DNA from: an uncultured Bacteroides sp.
Lineage (GTDB): Bacteria > Bacteroidota > Bacteroidia > Bacteroidales > Bacteroidaceae
DNA length: 64,000 nucleotides
Direction: 5' to 3'
NCBI GenBank assembly: GCA_944322285.1
Contig: CALUOR010000005.1
Location: forward strand, 50,763-114,762
A program made the translations under genes and the position numbers. Positions 25,692 to 32,946 of the stretch are shown here, one piece after another (position 1 is the first letter of the stretch; each line of letters starts with the position of its first letter). Below the pieces are notes generated by a model, which saw nothing but the letters and a program-made list of their open reading frames with translations, searched no databases and was not told where the DNA came from.

Positions 25692-26255
25692 CTAACCATA
25701 CAAAGACTTCTTCGGTTTCCTCCAAGATCCATTGATTTGGAACTTCTTGTATGCCACTGCCAAGGCTTCCAACGCTTCCGAATTCATATCCTGATAAAGA
25801 AACAGCGTCCCCATCTGCGCATACACCTTATTTTTTACCTCTAGGTTCTCATGCTTCCGCATTGCTTCCAGCGACTGCTCGAAGTAATCGAGAGCCTGGG
25901 GTGCATCGCCCAAATCCCGATAGACCCGCCCGGCATAGTAATAAGCTTCGGGCAACAGGCGTGGGTCGCCTTCCTTTATATAATAATATAGAATGGGACG
26001 GATGAGGCTGTCCGACAGATGAGGCAGATAAGCCTTGTCCGCAGCCTTGACGCAAAGCAAACGGTAGTACATGCGGTGAGCCAAAGGCATGTCTGCCGTG
26101 TCCCGTTCCAAAGCCTTCAGCAAGGACAAAGCACTGTCCGGACGAACAGACGCCAAGCTGTCCGCTGTCAGCAAGGAAGGCGGATAAGGCCGGGAGCCGC
26201 AGGCACAAAGCAGCGACAACAGGCCAAACAACAGAATGAGAGTTCCCCATTTCAT
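25692..26255 (-). pseudogene. Truncated duplicate of the TPR regulator (N-terminal part only)
   Basis: The frame from ATG 26255 repeats the first ~163 residues of the regulator at 23594 with only scattered substitutions (for example H to Y and M to K near residue 91). It diverges after the third TPR (about 25775) into an unrelated 20-residue tail and a stop. The TM segment and helix-turn-helix are missing, so it cannot regulate transcription by itself. The promoter-like TATCTTTG directly before the ATG is also copied. It may be a dead remnant, or a decoy sensor domain if expressed. Confidence 0.8.
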
Positions 26256-26356
26256 GCCGCAAAGATACAAATTCTATTTGGGACTGCATGAATTATTATT
26301 TTCTCCTTTCTACTCAATGCGTTTCTTTCCACAGCAAGCATATCTGCCAACGATGT

Positions 26357-26425
26357 ACGATCCGTAATTGTGCGTGCGGACGATTACTAATCGTTCAAGC
26401 TAACGATTTGTAATCGTACAGCAGG
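26357..26425. repeat. Tandem array, 23-bp unit, three copies
   Basis: Units begin at 26357, 26380 and 26403, each starting ACGAT; the second and third contain the palindromes ACGATTACTAATCGT and ACGATTTGTAATCGT. The array lies in the gap between the truncated regulator and the DUF4143 ATPase gene. It is one of seven arrays in the window with a 21-23 bp period but unrelated sequence. Confidence 0.7.
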
Positions 26426-26473
26426 CACAGCTATATGAATAGAAAAAAGAATACAGGTTCTTACGGAATATCA

Positions 26474-26501
26474 TTCAAGTGCGCGTAAGGATTTTACGGC
26501 A
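26474..26501. repeat. 28-bp direct repeat flanking the ATPase gene (left)
   Basis: TTCAAGTGCGCGTAAGGATT and the next eight bases match 27933-27960 at 24 of 28 positions. The pair encloses the DUF4143 ATPase gene and its regulatory palindromes. Confidence 0.6.
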
Positions 26502-26531
26502 CGTAGGAATGTTATTTCGTCCATAAGCTGT

Positions 26532-27785
26532 TCAATAGTCCAGGCTGTCCGGGCGCAGCAGGAAGTCCATGATGCCTATCGTCACAATGCCGTTCTCATC
26601 CCTCTTTGGCATGATGTCGTCCTTGACAACGATGATCTTCTTGAAGGAGTCGTCAATGCGTGTAAGCGAAGCGGTCTCTTGCCTTACCTTCGTTTCGTCG
26701 GGCATGGCGAATGCCGATTGGATGTAATAACGTTTGTTGCCTTGGTTGGCCACAAAGTCTACTTCATACTGCTTGCGTATCGTCTTGTTGTTCTTGTCCG
26801 TGGTACGTTCTTCCACCATGCCTACATCCACATGATACCCTCTTATACGCAATTCATTGTAAACGATGTTTTCCATAATGTGGCTTTCTTCCTGTTGGCG
26901 GAAGCCCAGCAAGGCATTGCGGATGCCAAGGTCGGAGAAATAATACTTGGACAGTGTGTTGATGTATTTCTTCCCCTTGATGTTGTAACGGATGGATTTT
27001 TCTATCAGGAAGGCGTATTCCATATAGGAAAGGTATCTTGCGATACTCGCGGATGACACCGTAACGTTTTTGACACTCCTAAACGTATTGGACAGCTTGG
27101 TCGGGTTGCATGGGGAGCCGATGGAAGAGGCTATGATCCGTGCCAGCTCGTCAAACTCGGCCTTGTTCCTGACCTTGTTCCGTTCCAGTATGTCAACCAA
27201 GTAAACGCTTTCGTAAAGATTCTTCAGGTATTCGGACTTTTTCTGTTCCGTTTCCAATGACAGGATGAGCGGAAGTCCGCCGAAAGTATAGTATTCTCTC
27301 CAAGCGTTCCACTTGTCACCTTGGTATCCTTGCATGAACTCGGAAAACGACAAAGGATACAGATGTATTTCATCTCCCCTGCCGCGAAACTCAGTGACCA
27401 CATCCTTGGAAAGGAACTTGGAGTTGCTTCCCGTCACATAGACATCCGCGTTTTGTACATGCAGGAGGCTGTTGAGGACTTCGTAGAAATTCGGGACAAG
27501 TTGAATTTCGTCAAGCAGTACATAATACATCCCTTCGGCTTGGATGCGCTCCCGAATATGTCTGAGAAGGGCATGAGGCTCTCTCAGCTCCTCGTTCATG
27601 AGGTCATCCAAAGCTACTCTTACAATGTGATCTTCCTTTATACCTTTGGAAATCAGGTAATCGTGGAACAGCTTGAAAAGGAGGTACGATTTGCCGCACC
27701 GCCTGATACCAGTTACAATCTTAATCAGCCCGTTTCCTTGTCCTGCAACCAGTTGGTTCAGGTATAAGTTTCTTGATATGTTCAT
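26532..27785 (-). CDS. AAA ATPase with DUF4143 domain
   Basis: A 417-aa protein of the AAA_14/DUF4143 group. Walker A is GIRRCGKSYLLF (about residues 27-38), Walker B is YYVLLDEIQ, and a sensor-like TGSNSKFLS follows. The C-terminal DUF4143 domain contains YYFSDLGIRNALLG and ends with a nuclease-like region (YEVDFVANQGNKRYYIQ) of the DUF4143 group. Dozens of related orphan ATPases occur per Bacteroides genome and their cellular role is unclear. It stands alone, preceded by two identical palindromes and enclosed by 28-bp direct repeats, which suggests that it moved or was duplicated as a unit. Confidence 0.85.
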   Translation of the reverse strand: MNISRNLYLNQLVAGQGNGLIKIVTGIRRCGKSYLLFKLFHDYLISKGIKEDHIVRVALDDLMNEELREPHALLRHIRERIQAEGMYYVLLDEIQLVPNFYEVLNSLLHVQNADVYVTGSNSKFLSKDVVTEFRGRGDEIHLYPLSFSEFMQGYQGDKWNAWREYYTFGGLPLILSLETEQKKSEYLKNLYESVYLVDILERNKVRNKAEFDELARIIASSIGSPCNPTKLSNTFRSVKNVTVSSASIARYLSYMEYAFLIEKSIRYNIKGKKYINTLSKYYFSDLGIRNALLGFRQQEESHIMENIVYNELRIRGYHVDVGMVEERTTDKNNKTIRKQYEVDFVANQGNKRYYIQSAFAMPDETKVRQETASLTRIDDSFKKIIVVKDDIMPKRDENGIVTIGIMDFLLRPDSLDY

Positions 27786-27802
27786 ATTCTACGTCATATT
27801 TT

Positions 27803-27891
27803 TGACAGAAATGTCATTTTTATCACCTACAAAGGTAGCCATTTCTCTTATACTACAAACAGTCTACATTAAAAAAATGACAGAAATGTCA
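27803..27891. promoter_or_regulatory. Twin palindromic operators upstream of the ATPase gene
   Basis: The 14-bp palindrome TGACAGAAATGTCA occurs at 27803-27816 and, identical, at 27878-27891. The first lies 18 bp upstream of the ATPase start. Their identity, symmetry and position suggest a dimeric repressor site. Confidence 0.5.
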
Positions 27892-27932
27892 CTTTTTTAA
27901 CATGGAAACCTTGAGATGGCTTTTCCAGTTTT

Positions 27933-27960
27933 TTCAAATGTACGTAAGGATTTTATGGCA
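27933..27960. repeat. 28-bp direct repeat flanking the ATPase gene (right)
   Basis: Partner of 26474-26501, in the same orientation, with 24 of 28 bases shared, including CGTAAGGATTTTA. Confidence 0.6.
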
Positions 27961-27995
27961 TAATTAAGTGGCTTATCAGATTCTGTTTATACTAT

Positions 27996-28326
27996 AAGTG
28001 GGAATTTATTCTTTGAACACAGAGACACGGAGGCACAGAGATTTTATTTTCTTTTGTCATGCTGAACGGAGTGAAGCATCTCCCGTCTGCAGGAGATTCT
28101 TCGCTTCGCTCAGAATGACAAGTGCTCAGTCTGTCACCCCGTAGTCGAGGGGTCTCACATCATGCTTTCCCATGCGCTACGTGAGATGTCTCGACAAGCT
28201 CGACATGACAGGGATACCTTGAGTAAATCCGTGACCAATCCGTGACTATACATTAATGTAATAATCAAAAGATATTTTGAGCGAAGCTAAATCCGTGCCT
28301 AAAAACAGCCCGTTAAATTATCCTTT
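27996..28326. repeat. TIR element, copy 4 (331 bp, enlarged)
   Basis: Ends are AAGTGGGAATTTA and TAAATTATCCTTT, each one base off the usual form. The interior is composite: an ACACAGAGACACGGAGGCAC stretch, a hairpin of the GAGCGAAGCGAAGAATCTC class (28058-28124), a second hairpin GAGGGGTCTC...GAGATGTCTC (about 28130-28212), then the usual AATCCGTGACC...CCGTGCCTAAAAACAGCCC right arm. Confidence 0.7.
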
Positions 28327-28515
28327 AGTATAGCTAAATCCGATTCGTCATTTAAAGAGTAAAATGATATTTTTATTTTACATCATACGTTAAGGTTTAT
28401 TGTGATTTATCCGGTTACTTTGTTAATGAACGTATAAATATTGGGCCAAGAAAGCTTTATAAGATGTAAGCATTCATGGATTCACTTGATTTACAGCGTA
28501 TTATCATCCGTAGAA

Positions 28516-28584
28516 ACACTGCGCTATTTGCGTTCAGTCAGCGCAGTGTTTACCCCTGAAACAGTGCAGTGTTTTAAGAGCAAT
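28516..28584. repeat. Degenerate tandem array, about 23-bp unit
   Basis: CAGCGCAGTGTTT (28539) and CAGTGCAGTGTTT (28562) are 23 bp apart, with a more diverged unit 22 bp earlier. It overlaps a perfect 11-bp inverted repeat. This is the weakest of the period-22 arrays. Confidence 0.45.
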
Positions 28585-28740
28585 ACTTAACTAATTGAGA
28601 GGAAATAGTGCGCTGCTTGAACGGACATTGCGCGGCCGCTTTTTAAACAGAGAAATATCCGAACAAATGGACATCTCATACGGTTCTTAAATCGTCAGGA
28701 TAGCAGCTTTCGTGGAAGCCGGTATAAGGAAAAACAAAAA

Positions 28741-28788
28741 AGAGGGTGTATCAGAATGAAAGCCATTTTTCATTCTGATACACCCTCT
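28741..28788 (-). terminator. Intrinsic terminator of the nitroreductase gene
   Basis: A perfect 18-bp inverted repeat (AGAGGGTGTATCAGAATG at 28741-28758 and its complement at 28771-28788) with a T-rich run on the minus-strand 3' side, 20 bp beyond the gene's stop. Confidence 0.85.
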
Positions 28789-28808
28789 TCTTTAGGCAGG
28801 TGAAAAGA

Positions 28809-29453
28809 CTAATCTACGAACTTCACTTTCTCCGCATTGCGGGGCTTGGCGGCCGGCGCTTCGTCCGGATAACCGAAGGCGATGCAATACAGCAGTTCGT
28901 AACCTTCGCTAAAGTTCAGTTTCTTCAGGTATTCGGCCGCCTCGGGCGACTGCATAAAGCGGGCGGGACCTCCCAAACAGCAGGAACCAATACCCATGGA
29001 CTGTGCAGAAAGAATCATATTACCCCCCAGCAAACCGCAATCTATCTGCGAGAAATCATACGAGGGGTCGTTAGCGATGAATACCACCGTAGGCGCATTG
29101 CGGAACATGTTCTTGAACGAAGGGTCTTCAGCTGCCTTCGGATTGGCTTGGGTGTAAATAGCCGTAAGACCGTTGATAAACTCGGGATTGTCCACCACAC
29201 GCACTTCCCACGACTGCTTGTTCTGACCGTTGGGTGCATTGATGCCGCAATTCAAAATCACTTGCATGGTGTCACGATTCACCGGCTGGGGTTTGTACTG
29301 ACGGATGCTGCGACGTTCCATAATAGTAGCTATTACCGCATCCGACTTACTGACTTCTTTCACCTCTGCGTTTTCCTGCTGCGTTGCCGATACGCATCCG
29401 CCCATAGCGGCACACAAACACAGACCGCCTAACATACTTTTTAATGCCTTCAT
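28809..29453 (-). CDS. Nitroreductase-family lipoprotein
   Basis: A 214-aa FMN-dependent oxidoreductase of the nitroreductase family. The FMN-binding signature IMERRSIRQYKPQPV is near residue 45 and GIGSCCLGGPARF near 153. Unusually for this mostly cytoplasmic family, it begins with a lipoprotein-like signal (GGLCLCAAMGGC), so it may act in the periplasm on an unknown substrate. It precedes a strong terminator and follows a small lipoprotein gene by 22 bp; the two are probably co-transcribed. Confidence 0.85.
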   Translation of the reverse strand: MKALKSMLGGLCLCAAMGGCVSATQQENAEVKEVSKSDAVIATIMERRSIRQYKPQPVNRDTMQVILNCGINAPNGQNKQSWEVRVVDNPEFINGLTAIYTQANPKAAEDPSFKNMFRNAPTVVFIANDPSYDFSQIDCGLLGGNMILSAQSMGIGSCCLGGPARFMQSPEAAEYLKKLNFSEGYELLYCIAFGYPDEAPAAKPRNAEKVKFVD

Positions 29454-29475
29454 ACGCTATACTTCTTATACATGA

Positions 29476-29847
29476 TTATTTATCTTCATTTTCCAAGCCT
29501 TCATTCAAGCCATTCAGAAATCCGTCCAATGCCACACCGGCTTTCTCTATCTCCTCCATTACGGCTTTACCGCTGTTTTTGAACACAGTGGCGGCATACT
29601 GTCCCTGCAAACGAGCCACTTCTTCCAATTCCTCTTTCGTAAGGTCATCATAGGAATTTATCTTGTCCAACAACTGGCTGAACTCGTCATTAGCTTTTTC
29701 CCATTGCTCGGCGGTATAGTCCTCGCAATCCTCACTGAGCTGCTCTACAAAATTTCTCAAATCATCGATGCGACTCGTCTTCGACTGACAAGCGTCAAGG
29801 AGAAGTATCCCTAATCCTACCATCAATCCTACAATCAGTTTCTTCAT
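29476..29847 (-). CDS. Small helical lipoprotein (DUF6565-like)
   Basis: The start at 29847 gives 123 aa. The lipobox is LLLDAC at residues 15-20. The mature part is an acidic helical hairpin (LRNFVEQLSEDCEDYTAEQW..., LTKEELEEVARLQGQYAATVF) without recognisable catalytic residues. A longer upstream frame is excluded, because a well-formed promoter lies inside it, just before this ATG. I think it belongs to the DUF6565 lipoproteins, but the assignment is from memory of the pattern. Function unknown. Confidence 0.7.
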   Translation of the reverse strand: MKKLIVGLMVGLGILLLDACQSKTSRIDDLRNFVEQLSEDCEDYTAEQWEKANDEFSQLLDKINSYDDLTKEELEEVARLQGQYAATVFKNSGKAVMEEIEKAGVALDGFLNGLNEGLENEDK

Positions 29848-29877
29848 ATCCGTTTCATTTTTAGATGTTAACAGGGG

Positions 29878-29908
29878 CAAATATAGTGATTTTAGAAGAA
29901 AAAACAAA
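29878..29908 (-). promoter_or_regulatory. Promoter of the lipoprotein-nitroreductase pair
   Basis: On the minus strand, TTTG (29908-29905), 19 nt, TATATTTG (29885-29878). It is 31 bp upstream of the ATG at 29847 and fixes that start. Confidence 0.6.
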
Positions 29909-29968
29909 CATAAAGTGAAGCTGCAGAACACATTTTCATATAGTAAGCTCATCCCAATCAGCTATAAG

Positions 29969-30036
29969 TTACGAGCTACAAGCTACAAGTAGGCTGCGTC
30001 TTATAAACAACTTTACTCGTCACTTGTAGCTCGTAG
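29969..30036. repeat. Intergenic inverted repeat around an AGGCTGCG core
   Basis: ACGAGCTACAAG (29971-29982) pairs perfectly with CTTGTAGCTCGT (30023-30034). The loop contains TAGGCTGCG, the complement of the core end found in the repeats at 15026-15122 and 57447-57535, although the arms are unrelated. Confidence 0.55.
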
Positions 30037-30086
30037 CCGAATAGGATTCTTGCAATAAGTAACGAATCATATTTAGTTTATACGAT

Positions 30087-30221
30087 AAATGGGAATTTAT
30101 TTTTAGGCACGGATTACACGGATTTCACAGATTAAAAGTGATTTCGTCTACGAATGATAAAAGTAATCCGTGACCAATCCGTGTAATCCGTGCCTAAAAA
30201 CAACCCGATAAATTATCATTT
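30087..30221. repeat. TIR element, copy 5 (135 bp)
   Basis: Bounded by AAATGGGAATTTA and TAAATTATCATTT. It has the same length as copy 1 (5631-5765) and differs from it at only about four positions. It lies between the lipoprotein promoter region and the comM stop. Confidence 0.8.
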
Positions 30222-30240
30222 AATTTTGTACACCTACTTA

Positions 30241-31779
30241 TTATCCCGCCCAGTCTTCCCTGTCCAAATTGCGATACCCGATGGCCTCCGCCAAATGAAC
30301 GGCTTGAATCTGCTCGCTTCCTTCCAAATCGGCAATGGTGCGGGACACTTTCAAGATGCGGTCGTAAGCACGGGCAGAGAGATTCAGCCGCGTCATGGCA
30401 CCCTTCAGCAAAGTCAAGCCGGCCTCATCCGGACGGGCATAAAGCGCCAACAGTTTGCTGGTCATCTGAGCATTGCAGTAAACACCCGGCACCTCGGCAT
30501 AGCGTTCTTGCTGTATCTGCCTGGCACGAATGACACGTTCGCGAATAACGGCACTGGACTCTCCGGGCTTTATCTCCGACATCTTCTCGAATGGCACCGG
30601 CGTGACTTCTATTTGCAAGTCAATACGGTCGAGCAAAGGACCGGATATCCGGTTCAGATACTTCTGCACCTGGCCCGGACTGCATACGCAGGCTTTAGTG
30701 GGATGGTTATAATAACCGCAGGGACAGGGATTCATGCTGGCCACCAACATAAAGCTGGCGGGATACTCGACATTGAACTTCACACGGGAAATGCTTATCT
30801 TACGGTCTTCCAAAGGTTGACGAAGCACCTCTAGCACATTGCGGCTGAACTCGGGCAGCTCGTCCAAGAAAAGCACCCCGTTGTGCGCCAAACTGATTTC
30901 ACCCGGCTGAGGGAAAGTACCTCCTCCGGTCATGGCTACATTTGAAATGGTATGATGGGGAGAGCGGAAAGGACGACGGGAAATAAGTCCTCCCTCTTTG
31001 CCCAGCTTTCCGGCTACGGAATGTATCTTCGTAGTTTCCAAACTTTCGCCCAAAGACAAAGGAGGCAATATGGAAGGCAAACGCTTGGCAAGCATGGACT
31101 TTCCACTACCCGGAGAACCGATAAGCAAGACGTTGTGACCTCCGGCCGCCGCTACCTCCAAAGCTCGTTTTACATTCTCCTGCCCCTTGACATCGGCAAA
31201 GTCCAAGTCGAAATTGTTTTGTCGGGCATAAAATTCCTCACGCGTATTGACAATGGTAGGCTCCAACTCCCGCTTGCCATTGAAGAAATCGATGACTTCA
31301 CAAATATTCTCTACGCCATAGACGGTCAAATTATTGACTACCGCTCCCTCACGGGCGTTTTGTTTAGGAAGAATCATGCCATCAAAGCCCAGCTCACGCG
31401 CTTTGATGGCAATAGGCAACGCTCCCTTGATAGGTTGCAAGCTACCGTCCAAACTCAGTTCGCCCATGATGAGGTATTTATCCAAGCGTTCCGGATTAAC
31501 CTGCTCATTGGCGGCCAATATACCGATAGCAAGCGGAAGGTCGTAAGCAGAACCTTCCTTGCGAATATCGGCCGGAGCCATATTAATGACAATATTGCTG
31601 GTGGGCAACTTATAGCCATTTACCTGCAAAGCGGAGATTATGCGCTGATGGCTTTCTTTAACCGCAGAGTCGGGCAGGCCGACGAGATAAAACATACAGC
31701 CCCGTGAGCTGTTTACTTCTATGGTAATAAGAGTCGCGTCAATGCCTTGCACAGCGGCCCCATAAACTTTGATTAGCAC
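30241..31779 (-). CDS. comM: YifB/ComM-family AAA ATPase (Mg-chelatase-like)
   Basis: A 512-aa protein. The N-terminal third is the Lon-protease-like ChlI domain (RGCMFYLVGLPDSAVKESHQ). The centre is the AAA domain with Walker A GSPGSGKSML and Walker B VLFLDELPEF, and the C-terminal Mg-chelatase-like region has the ARAYDRILKVSRTIADLEG motif. In other bacteria ComM is a hexameric helicase that extends branch migration during integration of DNA taken up by transformation. It is 6 bp downstream of the TlpA-like gene stop-to-start order on the same strand, but a functional link is not obvious. Confidence 0.9.
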   Translation of the reverse strand: MLIKVYGAAVQGIDATLITIEVNSSRGCMFYLVGLPDSAVKESHQRIISALQVNGYKLPTSNIVINMAPADIRKEGSAYDLPLAIGILAANEQVNPERLDKYLIMGELSLDGSLQPIKGALPIAIKARELGFDGMILPKQNAREGAVVNNLTVYGVENICEVIDFFNGKRELEPTIVNTREEFYARQNNFDLDFADVKGQENVKRALEVAAAGGHNVLLIGSPGSGKSMLAKRLPSILPPLSLGESLETTKIHSVAGKLGKEGGLISRRPFRSPHHTISNVAMTGGGTFPQPGEISLAHNGVLFLDELPEFSRNVLEVLRQPLEDRKISISRVKFNVEYPASFMLVASMNPCPCGYYNHPTKACVCSPGQVQKYLNRISGPLLDRIDLQIEVTPVPFEKMSEIKPGESSAVIRERVIRARQIQQERYAEVPGVYCNAQMTSKLLALYARPDEAGLTLLKGAMTRLNLSARAYDRILKVSRTIADLEGSEQIQAVHLAEAIGYRNLDREDWAG

Positions 31780-31785
31780 GTATCT

Positions 31786-32814
31786 TTATTTTTTGGTGTT
31801 GTTCTTCAGCTTCTCTTCTATCTCGGCAACAGACAAGTTCTTCCCGTCAATGCGCCCGTTGGGGGTGATTAAATAGGTTGTGGGAAGCACCCGTATGCCA
31901 AATTGCTTGACCGGAGCGGAATTCCAACCCCGGAAATCGCACACCTGTTCCCAGTCAAGCGTATCTCTTTTCACCGTTTCTTTCCACTGCTCTTTATTCA
32001 CATCCAGCGAAATGCCCAAAATGGCCAAATCTTTCTTATAGGCTTTCTTTTTGTAAAGCGCACGCAAATCCGCATGGGTTGCACGGCAATTCTCGTCCCA
32101 TGAAGCCCAAAAGCAAAGCAACAAATATTTGTCCTTGAAGTCGGTGCGGTTCACTTTTTCCCCTACCAAGTTCGGAAGCTGAAAATAAGGAGCGGCCTTT
32201 CCCTGTTCCACCTTCTCCTGCGTTTCGATGTACAAGCTCAACTCTTTTATATAAGTCTGGTCTTTCAAATCTCCCGTCATATTCTCTATCAGACGTTCTA
32301 TACGCCGAAAGTCGGGTGAAGTTTGTTGCACAAAATACTTGTCCAACACATAGATACTAGTGAGCGAAGCGAGATGATTCTCAATATAATCCTCTGCCGC
32401 CTTAGCCACCCGCTTGGGTGTAGGAGATTTCAGATTGGCCAGTGCATGACGGAAAAGCGTAAGTTCCTCATTCAACACGTTGCCTGTGATGTCCAGCGAA
32501 TCCATCTTCTCCGTACTGCCTTCTATCCTTATCCGATCGCCCTTGTCCATATAAAGAGGATATTCCGTCCCATCAGAAAACTGCAGCCAGGAAGTGACCA
32601 ACGTATCTACATCCAGTTCGGCGGAAAACCGTCCTTCCTTCGACACGAGTGTATCCAAACGGCTATACATCAAGTCTGAACCATACAGGTAGATAGTGTC
32701 ATTCCCTAAGCCCGTAATATTTCCTTCTATCGTGACGATGTCAACAGGCTTACTTTTACAAGCCGCCAACAAAATGAGCAGAATGCACAAGACGATAAAG
32801 TTACTTTTCTTCAT
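31786..32814 (-). CDS. TlpA-like thioredoxin-fold lipoprotein with DUF4369 domain
   Basis: A 342-aa lipoprotein (lipobox LILLAAC). The N-terminal DUF4369-like beta domain (VTIEGNITGLGNDTIYLYG) is followed by a helical linker and a C-terminal TlpA/AhpC-TSA domain (YFQLPNLVGEKVN..., LPTTYLITPNGRI). The active-site motif, normally WCxxC, reads WDENC: the nucleophilic first cysteine is replaced by aspartate. Only one cysteine remains, so ordinary thiol-disulfide reductase chemistry is unlikely. The cis-Pro loop (VLPTTY) is kept. It may be a binding protein or use a single thiol. Confidence 0.85.
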   Translation of the reverse strand: MKKSNFIVLCILLILLAACKSKPVDIVTIEGNITGLGNDTIYLYGSDLMYSRLDTLVSKEGRFSAELDVDTLVTSWLQFSDGTEYPLYMDKGDRIRIEGSTEKMDSLDITGNVLNEELTLFRHALANLKSPTPKRVAKAAEDYIENHLASLTSIYVLDKYFVQQTSPDFRRIERLIENMTGDLKDQTYIKELSLYIETQEKVEQGKAAPYFQLPNLVGEKVNRTDFKDKYLLLCFWASWDENCRATHADLRALYKKKAYKKDLAILGISLDVNKEQWKETVKRDTLDWEQVCDFRGWNSAPVKQFGIRVLPTTYLITPNGRIDGKNLSVAEIEEKLKNNTKK

Positions 32815-32893
32815 ATACCATATAATATAATATAATATGTGTGTTGCCTAAACAATATCCGGCACAAAAGTAACTCTTTTTATCCGATATAAA

Positions 32894-32925
32894 AAATGCC
32901 CGACATATTTCTATATCGGGCATTT
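32894..32925 (-). terminator. Intrinsic terminator, possibly bidirectional
   Basis: AAATGCCCGA (32894-32903) pairs with TCGGGCATTT (32916-32925), with A-rich and T-rich flanks on both sides. It follows the TPR/OmpA-like gene read on the minus strand. Confidence 0.75.
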
Positions 32926-32946
32926 CTTTTTTATGGAATGGAATAC

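Larger units (their letters stand above)
27786..28808. other. 1-kb non-coding region rich in repeats
   Basis: No credible gene is seen. From left to right it holds the twin operators, the right 28-bp direct repeat (27933-27960), TIR element copy 4 (27996-28326), the 11-bp inverted repeat AAACACTGCGC / GCGCAGTGTTT (28514-28524 and 28541-28551), a weak 23-bp array, and the nitroreductase terminator (28741-28788). Confidence 0.6.

Noticed and set aside
28620-28640. NotI-like GCGGCCGC and GC-rich patch as a cloning scar or origin
   Set aside because: A single isolated site in an otherwise native intergenic region; no vector-like or origin-like sequence around it.
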